Assembly (NCBI GenBank): GCA_003157315.1 | Contig: PMJE01000123.1 | Coordinates: forward strand, 1 to 6,607 | Origin: Myxococcales bacterium | GTDB taxonomy: Bacteria; Myxococcota; Polyangia; Fen-1088 | DNA length: 6,607 bases | Reading direction: 5' to 3' | In this document: positions 1 to 5,843 of the stretch, piece after piece | Numbering within the stretch: the first letter of the stretch is position 1 | How the letters are laid out: every line of letters begins with the position of its first letter | Position numbers and translations under genes: made by a program | The notes under the pieces: model-generated | Told to the model about the DNA's origin: nothing | Databases searched by the model: none | Seen by the model: only the letters and a program-made list of their open reading frames with translations

Positions 1-1287
1 CACAACGACTTCTTCTGGTACGACCTAGACGGGAATCTGATTCAGGTGCGAAGCGGAGCGCTTCGCAAGTTTGGCGATCTCTATTACTGGTATGGGAGCT
101 TGCCTGGCGCGATCGACCAGACTTGCTACACATCTCCCGATCTGGTCCATTGGACCTACAAGGGCGTTGTGATCCACCTGGCCAACGATGCCAACCGAAT
201 GGACGTGCTCTACAACGACACGACCAAGACATATGTGATGTTCTTGAAGTACATCGGGGACGGTGCCTATTTTGGCATAGCCACCGCGACGGCTCCCGAA
301 GGACCATTCACGTTCAAGAGCCAGACTCTGGTGGATGGCGCCTTCATTGGGGACATGTCGATGTACAAGGACGATGACGGGCAAGCGTATCTGGCCTATG
401 TTTGGTGGGGGGAAGGCACGAATCAGTCGCATGGCATCTACCGAATGTCGGCGGACTATTTGACTCTGGCTGAGCGAACCTACTATTTCAAAATACCCAT
501 TCGTGAAGCTCCGTACATCTTCAAACGCAACGGTACCTACTACTACGGGACTTCCCGTACCAGGGGGATCCAACCGTCAGCTACGAATCACTATATGGCG
601 ACCAACCTGGCAGGACCATGGTCGGCGCCGATAGTGATGAACACACCTGGCTCGACCGTTTCGTATGAAACGCAGTGCGATTTCGTTTTTCCGTTCGCGG
701 GTACGCAAGGGACCGTCTACATGTACGACGGCGACCGCTGGATGCCAACGGGAGGGTACCAGGGTGACTACCTGTGGCTGCCGATGGAATTCGATGCTGC
801 TGGCCTGCCGACGATGAATTACTATCAGGATTGGGACTTGAACGTGACCGCCGGCACCTGGCGGGCCTTCGATCGAACCTCGCGCGACCTGGCTCTCGGC
901 AAGACGGCCACCGCGTCCTCGGCAACCGCCGCAAACCCGGCCTCGGCCGTAACTACGGCCACGACTTATCAGAATTACACGGCCACGCGATGGGAAAGCA
1001 CCGCCAGCGACCCACAGTGGATCATGGTGGACCTTGGCTCTGCCGTGGAAATCGACCGGGTCATTCTCAAGTGGTACACGGACTATGGCAAGTCATTCAA
1101 GATCCAGGTGTCCAATGATTCCACCACCTGGACCGACGTGTACAGCACCACTACCGGGGCATCGTATTCCGTCACCGACGTGACCTTTGCCAAGACCACC
1201 GCCCGCTATGTGCGAATGAATGGCACGCAACGGGGCAATGCAAGCGGATACTCACTGTTTGCTTTCATTGTTCTCAATGACCCTTGA
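1..1287 (+). CDS. GH43-family glycosidase (exo-beta-1,3-galactanase-like) with C-terminal F5/8 type C domain, 5' partial
   Basis: The frame is open from base 1, so the true start and any signal peptide lie upstream; 428 residues are visible. Residues about 1-290 read as a five-bladed GH43 propeller. Typical pieces are YYWYGS near the start, CYTSPDLVHWTYKGVV, MYKDDDGQAYLAY, the catalytic-acid block REAPYIFKRNGTYYYG (Glu169), ETQCDF (Gln225) and DRW...YLWLPMEF. The Glu-to-Gln spacing of 56 residues and the Gln itself fit the exo-beta-1,3-galactanase branch, where I recall a Gln replacing the usual Asp base. Residues about 295-428 form an F5/8 type C (discoidin, CBM32-like) domain, from LALGKTATASS through WIMVDLGSAVEIDRV to the typical GYSLFAFIVLND end. 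Expected role: extracellular trimming of galactan or arabinogalactan side chains, with the discoidin domain binding sugar. Other GH43 activities (arabinofuranosidase, xylosidase) cannot be excluded. The stop falls at the edge of a reverse-transcriptase remnant on the other strand. Confidence 0.88.
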   Translation, partial: HNDFFWYDLDGNLIQVRSGALRKFGDLYYWYGSLPGAIDQTCYTSPDLVHWTYKGVVIHLANDANRMDVLYNDTTKTYVMFLKYIGDGAYFGIATATAPEGPFTFKSQTLVDGAFIGDMSMYKDDDGQAYLAYVWWGEGTNQSHGIYRMSADYLTLAERTYYFKIPIREAPYIFKRNGTYYYGTSRTRGIQPSATNHYMATNLAGPWSAPIVMNTPGSTVSYETQCDFVFPFAGTQGTVYMYDGDRWMPTGGYQGDYLWLPMEFDAAGLPTMNYYQDWDLNVTAGTWRAFDRTSRDLALGKTATASSATAANPASAVTTATTYQNYTATRWESTASDPQWIMVDLGSAVEIDRVILKWYTDYGKSFKIQVSNDSTTWTDVYSTTTGASYSVTDVTFAKTTARYVRMNGTQRGNASGYSLFAFIVLNDP

Positions 1288-1468
1288 ACCAGCTCCGTTC
1301 CCAACGGAACTCGAATCCCAGAGACGCAAAGCTGGCCCCCGGGTCCGTTATTGTGACCAGGCGGGTCTTCTCCGCGTTGAGCGACACGCCGATAGCCTCC
1401 GCCTCTTCGCGGATGCGCTCCAGCGCTCGGTCCGCCCACTGCCGCCCTTTGGGGGTGTCGGCGCTCAT
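1274..1468 (-). pseudogene. Remnant of a group II intron reverse transcriptase/maturase
   Basis: A 64-codon minus-strand frame carries the block just downstream of the YADD active site in group II intron reverse transcriptases: WADRALERIREEAEAIGVSL, then NAEKTRLV, then FASLGFEFRW (family pattern: L-N-x-x-K-T-R-x-V ... F-x-F-L-G-F-x-F-R). Everything N-terminal, including the fingers and catalytic YADD, is missing, as are the thumb, maturase and endonuclease parts. An intact protein is usually 400-600 residues. The frame begins exactly at the edge of a 30 bp tandem repeat, whose CATGAGC supplies the apparent ATG, and ends at a TGA within the last codons of the glycosidase gene. There is no catalytic core and no visible ribosome-binding site, so it is non-functional. 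It marks a past retroelement insertion and deletion between the glycosidase and the Hint gene. Family assignment is from motif memory only. Confidence 0.72.
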
Positions 1469-1522
1469 GAAAACTCTGGCACCTACCTACCGGCTCATGA
1501 AAACTCTGGCACCTACCTACCG
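1463..1522. repeat. Perfect 2 x 30 bp direct tandem repeat
   Basis: Two identical 30 bp units occupy 1463-1492 and 1493-1522 and contain AAACTCTGGCACCTACCTAC. Inside each unit the tetramer CTAC is itself doubled. The match stops sharply at both ends. The left end abuts the truncated reverse-transcriptase frame. Identical copies point to a recent duplication or a mobile-element footprint. With only two adjacent copies and no spacer it is not a CRISPR array. Confidence 0.95.
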
Positions 1523-1674
1523 CCGGCGCGGAGTTGCCATCCACCTGGGTCTCAATCGTGCCTGCCCGAATCGGCCGCACCGACCACCGGCTGGCCCTGG
1601 TCGGCTCGTTCAGCGGACTGTAGGTCTTCGGCTCGCTGTCCGCGGATGGAGCGGCCGCGAACCGCAGCCTCGCC
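1523..1674. other. Intergenic stretch without recognised content
   Basis: About 150 bp lie between the tandem repeat and the stop of the Hint gene. On the minus strand one frame stays open across this stretch and into the repeat (a peptide with KTYSPLNEPTRASRWSVRP), but I recognise no family and see no start with a Shine-Dalgarno sequence. A NotI-like palindrome GCGGCCGC sits at 1651-1658. No T-tract hairpin is visible that would end the minus-strand Hint transcript. Confidence 0.5.
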
Positions 1675-3237
1675 TCACTTGAGAGTGGTTCCGATCAGCA
1701 TGCCCGCGGCGAAGTAGGTTCCCGACCGCGACATCGGAAGTATGTCGTAGGTGTACGGGTGCCTGTAGGGCACCAAGTGTACCGACGCGATGGCGGCGCC
1801 ATCGAGATGGGTGCCGGCTCGTAGGTCGGCAAACGTGCGGCCGTCGGCGGTCGGGTGGCCAGGGCTCAGCTCCAGCACCCGGCTGTCAGCGGCCTGCACG
1901 CGAACCACATGGTAGCCAAACACCGGCGTCCGACTCACGCGCAGGATCGGGACCGGCAAAATGGCGCCGTCCTCGACGGTGTAGACCAGATCGCCGACCT
2001 GCAGATCGGCGATGCGGCGTTCGCCGCCAGGGGTCGCGATCGGCGTGTCCGGCGATGCGCAGACCGAGCACTTGCTTGAGCACCAACTCTTGAGACAATC
2101 GACCGGAGGATACGTCCAGGTCCACACGCCGCCGGTGCAGAAGACGTTCAGGCCGCCGCAGTTGTCGAACGGGCAGCCGATCGTCGACGCTACACTGCAC
2201 GGGGCTCCCCGATTCGGGATGGTGGCGGGACACTCCGCGGGCAGCGCATACGCGCCCGTGCAATCCCAGAGCGGCGTGCCCCGAGGTTGCCCCAGGCAGA
2301 AGGGGGAAGGATCACCTAGGGCCATGCCTGTGCAGGGCATGCAGTGGCAGAGGTCCCCGCCGTACAGGCACTGGAGCGAGGTATCGGTGCAAACGGAAGA
2401 CTCCGCAGGAACACTGCTGGGACACGCCGCCGCAACAGCGGCGCAATAGGCGTCCGGCTGGCCGAGGATCCAGGCTCCGCTGTTGCACGAGCCGCGTGTC
2501 CGGCACTCCGGCCACGAGCTGTCACCCCACGTGCAGTTCCCCGAGTCGCCGTAGGGCCCGGCACAGGCGCTCCCGCTCGTCGGCTGCGTCGCCGGACAGT
2601 AGGCCAGGCCCGAGGCACCTCCCGTCGCGATTCCGCCAGCTCCTCCCGTCGTTGTGACGCCGGTGCCGCCCGTGCTGGCGACGCCGCCCGTGCCGATGCC
2701 GGTGCCGCCCGTACTGGCGACGCCGCCCGTGCCAACGCCGGTACCGCCCGTGCTGGCGATTCCGCCTGTTTGTCCGCCGCCGGTACTCGCGATTCCACCG
2801 CTGCCTCCGCCGCCAGTGCTGGCGATTCCGCCACTGTCTCCGCCTCCGGTTCCGGCGATTCCGCCGCTGCCTCCGCCGCTGGTGCCCCCACCGCCACCAG
2901 TTCCAATTCCACCACCGCCACCCGTGCTGGCGACTCCGCCTGTTTGTCCGCCGCCGGTACTCGCGATTCCGCCGGCGCCACCGTTGCCGTCGGTGCCAAT
3001 CTTGCCGCCGCTTCCGCCGCCGCCCGCGGCGCCACCCGCCCCAGTCGCATCACCACCGGCCCCTCCTGCCCCACCCGATGCGCCCCACGAAGTCGGGGCG
3101 TCCGCCGCGTCTCCCTTGGCGGACACTGCGTCCGGGCTGGCGTCAATCGCTTTGGAGAGCACACTGGTCGACTTGCTGCATGCATCAGTCGCAAGAACAG
3201 CTGCGCCCGTGATGAGCACGTAGAAGGCGAGTCTCAT
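1675..3237 (-). CDS. Predicted lipoprotein with Gly-rich stalk, three Cys-rich modules and C-terminal Hint domain
   Basis: 520 residues. The N-terminus MRLAFYVLITGAAVLATDAC is a signal peptide with a possible lipobox at Cys20. TDAC is not a classical lipobox, so lipidation is likely but unproven. Residues about 52-212 are a low-complexity Gly/Ser/Thr/Ala stalk with units such as GGVASTGGTGVGT. Residues about 214-385 hold three related Cys-rich modules starting CPATQP (Cys214), CPSSVP (Cys272) and CPATIP (Cys336), probably disulfide-bonded. Residues 393-520 are a Hint (hedgehog/intein) domain: nucleophile Cys393 in CASPDTPIATPGG, RRIADLQVGDLVYT, a block-B-like SPGHPTADGR (Ser458, His461), and TYDILP...TYFAAGMLIGTTLK at the end. 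There is no terminal Asn and no C-extein. Known chemistry predicts an N-S acyl shift at Cys393 and release or transfer of the upstream part; here that is inference. The start is supported by GGAAGA six bases upstream (3244-3249). It is divergent from the propeller gene and behind a putative sigma-54 promoter. Confidence 0.88.
   Translation of the reverse strand: MRLAFYVLITGAAVLATDACSKSTSVLSKAIDASPDAVSAKGDAADAPTSWGASGGAGGAGGDATGAGGAAGGGGSGGKIGTDGNGGAGGIASTGGGQTGGVASTGGGGGIGTGGGGGTSGGGSGGIAGTGGGDSGGIASTGGGGSGGIASTGGGQTGGIASTGGTGVGTGGVASTGGTGIGTGGVASTGGTGVTTTGGAGGIATGGASGLAYCPATQPTSGSACAGPYGDSGNCTWGDSSWPECRTRGSCNSGAWILGQPDAYCAAVAAACPSSVPAESSVCTDTSLQCLYGGDLCHCMPCTGMALGDPSPFCLGQPRGTPLWDCTGAYALPAECPATIPNRGAPCSVASTIGCPFDNCGGLNVFCTGGVWTWTYPPVDCLKSWCSSKCSVCASPDTPIATPGGERRIADLQVGDLVYTVEDGAILPVPILRVSRTPVFGYHVVRVQAADSRVLELSPGHPTADGRTFADLRAGTHLDGAAIASVHLVPYRHPYTYDILPMSRSGTYFAAGMLIGTTLK
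2660..2776. repeat. 39 bp tandem repeats encoding 13-residue Gly-rich units
   Basis: Three consecutive 39 bp units (2660-2698, 2699-2737 and a diverged third at 2738-2776) lie inside the Hint gene and encode on the minus strand 13-residue units of the type GGVASTGGTGVGT. The first two are nearly identical in DNA, so the stalk can grow or shrink by whole units without a frameshift. Confidence 0.85.
2747..2800. repeat. Dispersed 54 bp repeat, copy 1 (copy 2 at 2921-2974)
   Basis: This stretch matches 2921-2974 at all but two of 54 positions, at an offset of 174 bp (58 codons), and shares the core TGTTTGTCCGCCGCCGGTAC. Both copies encode the stalk segment around STGGGQTGG. Near identity at the DNA level suggests a segmental duplication or recombination rather than only selection on the peptide. 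Confidence 0.85.
2921..2974. repeat. Dispersed 54 bp repeat, copy 2 (copy 1 at 2747-2800)
   Basis: Second copy of the in-frame stalk duplication. The distance to copy 1 is a multiple of three, so recombination between the copies would delete or add 58 stalk codons and leave the Cys-rich and Hint parts in frame. Confidence 0.85.
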
Positions 3238-3277
3238 GGTTGGTCTTCCATCAAGTCACTGGGGGTCTTGATATCGC

Positions 3278-3293
3278 TGCAGGCGACATGCCA
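3278..3293 (-). promoter_or_regulatory. Putative sigma-54 (-24/-12) promoter of the Hint lipoprotein gene
   Basis: Read on the minus strand the sequence is TGGCATGTCGCCTGCA. It matches the sigma-54 consensus TGGCAYR-N4-TTGCW at all but one position, and the invariant GG and GC are exactly 10 bases apart. A transcript would begin near 3267, giving a leader of about 30 bases that contains the GGAAGA ribosome-binding site before the ATG at 3237. Sigma-54 promoters need an enhancer-binding ATPase and are common in myxobacteria (established knowledge). A chance match within 530 bp remains possible. A competing sigma-70-like pair on the same strand (TTGGCA at 3289-3294, TATCAA at 3268-3273) has a poor 15-base spacer. 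Confidence 0.5.
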
Positions 3294-3389
3294 AACGACC
3301 GAGAGCGAGGGAAGTCCCCGCCCACGTTGGAGATCCCGACAGGCATCGCCGGTCGAGAAGCGCGGTTGAAGCAAGGCAGCGCGACTCGA

Positions 3390-3409
3390 TCGCGACATCG
3401 CTGTCGCGA
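3390..3409. promoter_or_regulatory. Perfect 8-4-8 inverted repeat, possible activator or operator site
   Basis: Arms TCGCGACA and TGTCGCGA flank the four bases TCGC with no mismatch. The centre lies about 130 bases upstream of the predicted sigma-54 start on the minus strand, within the usual range for enhancer-binding protein sites. It is about 370 bases from the start of the rightward propeller gene, so it suits the Hint gene better. No T-run follows on either strand, which argues against a terminator. I do not recognise the motif as the site of a named regulator. Confidence 0.5.
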
Positions 3410-3727
3410 ATTCTGGCGCTCAGAGCGTAACCAATTACAAGCCGATGTGGGCCATAGGCGAATCGAAGCGCTTTTTTGGGCGTTGGAGAACCTTGGAGAA
3501 CCTTGCCTGACGGCAGCATGGCGAGCTTGATCGGGTCCGCGGAGCGCGACGGGACGGCTCTTGCCACCGTTTCTGGATCCTGACGAGGTTGTCTCGAACA
3601 CGCAGGGCAGTCCACTCGCAGTCTTCTCCATCCCGCCTCGGTCGACGTGTCGTCAGTTGAGCCAGTCTCCGCCCTCACCAGCAGGTTCCGTGGGAGGCGG
3701 TCGCGCAGGTGGATGTAGTCGACGTAA
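3410..3727. other. Intergenic stretch without recognised gene
   Basis: Beyond the inverted repeat I see no gene. Frames are open on both strands but give arginine- and serine-rich peptides without domains, hydrophobic segments or ribosome-binding sites. The one small structure is a perfect 10 bp tandem duplication of TTGGAGAACC at 3483-3502. Confidence 0.5.
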
Positions 3728-3758
3728 TTGGCACTTGTTCGGACTATGCCCTGATAAT
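3728..3758 (+). promoter_or_regulatory. Possible sigma-70-type promoter of the propeller gene
   Basis: TTGGCA (3728-3733) and GATAAT (3753-3758) each match five of six consensus bases, but the spacer is 19 bases (18 if TGATAA is used). Transcription would begin near 3765, only a few bases before the chosen ATG at 3768, implying a nearly leaderless message. That agrees with the absence of a Shine-Dalgarno sequence there. Confidence 0.35.
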
Positions 3759-3767
3759 GTTGCGGCC

Positions 3768-5630
3768 ATGGCCTCGCACACCTTCGAGCGGATCAATCAT
3801 TCCTGCAAGCGGTCGACGCACAGGCGCCTGCGTGACACCATGTTCATCGGTCTTGCTGCGTTCATGGGCGTGCCGCCCGTGCACGCAGAATCCCGGTACA
3901 CGATTGCGTATTCTGGATTTGCGCCCTTGAACGACGATGTTCTTATTGCGGACGCCGACGGGCGAAATGCCAGGCCCTTTCTCCCTGGCCCGGGTGAGGA
4001 TTTCAATGCATCGTTTTCACGCGATGGGAAGTGGATCCTGTTCACTTCCGACCGCCGTGGCTCGGCGAACATTTTTCGCGCGCACTTGGATGGCTCCAAG
4101 CTTGAACAACTCACGAACGATCCGTCGTTCGACGACCAGGCCGCACTATCTCCGGATGGCCGCACGTTGGCGTTCGTTTCAACCCGAAGCGGTCACGCCG
4201 AAGTGTGGATGTGCGATCTTGCGACAAGAAAGTCCCGCAATGTCACCAATCATGCGGGTGGACATTTCCGGCCCGCATGGTCCCCGGATGGACAGTGGAT
4301 TGCCATCTCATCAGACCGTGATTCGCCGCTACCGCGTCGCCCGGACGGATTTGAAACGATCCAGCAGACTGACATCTACGTCATGCATCCCGACGGCTCC
4401 GGGTTTCGACGTCTGACGTATACCGAGTCTTATGCCGGCAGCCCAAGTTGGACACCTGATGGGAAGCACGTCATCTTTTACAAGGCGAGCTTCGCGGACG
4501 TGATCCGCATCTCCGATCCGCGGCGTCTGCGCGGAACCACGCAGATCAGCGAGGTGGACGTCGCCTCTGGAGCGGTAAAAGATCTCACCGAAGGCAGCGG
4601 CGAAAAGTGGTCGCCTCGCGTGCTGGCCGACGGCCGCATCGGATATTTCAGCGGTGGCCCAGACGGTGGTCTGCAGTTCATCCATCGGGCCCCTGGGGCA
4701 CGCGGTGAATTTGGGAGCCCCGATTGGTCGCCGGATGGGCGCAAGATGGTCTACTACCGCGATGTCGGACAGAGCTGGCCGCCCGTGACGGAGACGCCCA
4801 GCAAGGATTCCCGCTTCCGCTTGCTGCGCACCGGAATCTTCCCCAGCTTCTCTCCCGGTGGCGACCGTCTGGTATTCACCAATGGGACGGCTGCATTTTC
4901 TCACAACGGCCTCGTGGAGTCCAACGTGGACGGAACCAACCGCTGGTTGATTTTCGATGATGTGAAACGCAACACCACCGCCCCCGCCTGGTCACCTAGC
5001 GGCGATTGGATTGCGTTCGGCGTGGGCGGCGCGTTTCAAGGCTTTCTCGGCGCAGAAAAGATGACCTCGAACATCGGGCTCATTGCTCCCGACGGCTCCG
5101 GCTTTAGAGAAATCACGCACGGCGATCGCAACGACGGCTTTCCGGGCTGGGCTCCCGACGGCAAGCACATCGTGTTCAGAACGGCCGACAAAGACGGAAA
5201 AGGGTTGCGCATCGTGGACATTGAAACGGGCGAGATAGAAGTGCTGACGGAAGGTAACCACACGGATAATTTCCCCGAATGGTCGCCGCAAGGAGACTGG
5301 ATCTGCTTCACCAGCAATCGCGAAGATCGCGATTACGAGATCTACGTCATCCGCCCCGACGGCACAGGTTTGAAGCGGCTCACCCATCTGCCGGGCAATG
5401 ATGCCCACTCCAGTTGGTCGCCGGACGGCAAATGGATCGCATTTTCGTCGGGTCGCGCAGGCTTCAAAGACGAAATGGCCTTGCATCCGCATAACCCACA
5501 GTCCTACGGGGAAATCGTGGTCATGCGCCCCGACGGCTCAGAGCTTACATCTCTAACGGACAATCCCTGGGAGGATTCGACGCCTCGCTGGGCCCCTTTC
5601 GAGAGAAGATCCCCGCAGCAGAGCAAATAG
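3768..5630 (+). CDS. Secreted TolB-like PD40 beta-propeller protein
   Basis: 620 residues with at least ten PD40/WD40-like propeller repeats of the form W-S-P-D-G-K-W-I-A-F. They start near residues 83 (FSRDGKWILF), 127, 171, 228, 281, 320, 361, 408, 461, 505 and 550, with a final WAPFE near 608. Between them recur strand motifs such as IYVMHPDGSGFRRLT and IYVIRPDGTGLKRLTHL. This number of repeats suggests two propellers or one large one. The N-terminus has a basic stretch (HRRLR) followed by a hydrophobic run MFIGLAAFMGVPPVHA, fitting a signal peptide cut after Ala40, so the protein should be periplasmic or extracellular. The ATG at 3768 is preferred because starting at the internal ATG 3840 would remove all positive charge before the hydrophobic run; the frame is open further upstream (ATG 3561), but that sequence does not look coding. 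No catalytic domain such as a prolyl oligopeptidase hydrolase is attached. The likely role is protein or ligand binding; partner unknown. Not the canonical tolB, as no tol-pal genes are adjacent. Confidence 0.87.
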   Translation: MASHTFERINHSCKRSTHRRLRDTMFIGLAAFMGVPPVHAESRYTIAYSGFAPLNDDVLIADADGRNARPFLPGPGEDFNASFSRDGKWILFTSDRRGSANIFRAHLDGSKLEQLTNDPSFDDQAALSPDGRTLAFVSTRSGHAEVWMCDLATRKSRNVTNHAGGHFRPAWSPDGQWIAISSDRDSPLPRRPDGFETIQQTDIYVMHPDGSGFRRLTYTESYAGSPSWTPDGKHVIFYKASFADVIRISDPRRLRGTTQISEVDVASGAVKDLTEGSGEKWSPRVLADGRIGYFSGGPDGGLQFIHRAPGARGEFGSPDWSPDGRKMVYYRDVGQSWPPVTETPSKDSRFRLLRTGIFPSFSPGGDRLVFTNGTAAFSHNGLVESNVDGTNRWLIFDDVKRNTTAPAWSPSGDWIAFGVGGAFQGFLGAEKMTSNIGLIAPDGSGFREITHGDRNDGFPGWAPDGKHIVFRTADKDGKGLRIVDIETGEIEVLTEGNHTDNFPEWSPQGDWICFTSNREDRDYEIYVIRPDGTGLKRLTHLPGNDAHSSWSPDGKWIAFSSGRAGFKDEMALHPHNPQSYGEIVVMRPDGSELTSLTDNPWEDSTPRWAPFERRSPQQSK

Positions 5631-5843
5631 AGACGGGCGCGGGCATCACGACCCATCAGGCCTCCTGGCCACCTTCTTCGCCAAGAAGAGCGCGTGAAGT
5701 TCACACGCTGCAAGGGCGGCTGGTTGTTGGGGCCGGGCGTGTATTGGTCGGATTACTGCCCCCGTTTTGCAAGCGCTAGGTCGTTGCAGCCTTCATGGAT
5801 TCGTCAAGTCAGGCTCATCGGCGCTATACTGCAGGACTGCATA
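5631..5843. other. Intergenic region between propeller and membrane glycosyltransferase genes
   Basis: About 210 bp. A small hairpin with arms CTTCTT and AAGAAG around CGCC lies at 5673-5688; without a T-run it is a weak terminator candidate. TCGTCA (5801-5806) and TATACT (5825-5830), 18 bases apart, form a weak sigma-70-like pair before the next gene. Confidence 0.4.
5833..5836 (+). promoter_or_regulatory. Shine-Dalgarno AGGA supporting the start at 5844
   Basis: AGGA lies seven bases before the ATG at 5844. The in-frame ATG at 5916 has only a loose GGGACGG before it. This decides the start chosen for the membrane glycosyltransferase, although the TATACT element just upstream would, if real, start transcription within or just after this site. 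Confidence 0.45.

Noticed and set aside
1297..1310. GTTCC/GGAAC hairpin just after the glycosidase stop as a terminator
   Set aside because: Only five base pairs, no T-run, and it lies inside the reverse-transcriptase remnant.
1463..1522. Tandem 30 bp units as a CRISPR array
   Set aside because: Only two copies, directly adjacent, no spacers and no cas genes.
1206..1580. 124-codon minus-strand frame through the tandem repeat
   Set aside because: Its lower half is the RT remnant read out of frame; the upper part (1523-1580) has no recognisable homology.
2316..3369. Long overlapping frames opposite or alongside the Hint gene, including Pro/Val/Ala-rich (2654-3223), Ala-rich (2344-3369) and Arg/Ala-rich (2316-3194) peptides
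   Set aside because: They are by-products of the GC-rich 3n repeats, which keep several frames open. Only the minus-strand 1675-3237 frame has a signal peptide, ordered Cys modules and a recognisable domain.
3240..3678. Three frames of 96-140 codons in the divergent intergenic region
   Set aside because: No recognisable domain, hydrophobic pattern or ribosome-binding site, and they run through the putative promoter and dyad.
3561..3767. N-terminal extension of the propeller protein back to ATG 3561
   Set aside because: The extra 69 residues are Ser/Pro/Arg-rich without domain features and would bury the signal peptide inside the protein.
5743..5759. GG-N10-GC spacing resembling sigma-54 upstream of the glycosyltransferase
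   Set aside because: Apart from GG and GC most consensus bases are wrong (TGGTCGG...CTGCC), as expected by chance in GC-rich DNA.
5694..5843. Upstream extension of the glycosyltransferase to GTG 5694 (frame open back to the propeller stop)
   Set aside because: The added residues do not resemble the family's N-terminus. ATG 5844 has a well-placed AGGA, and the first membrane segment follows soon after.
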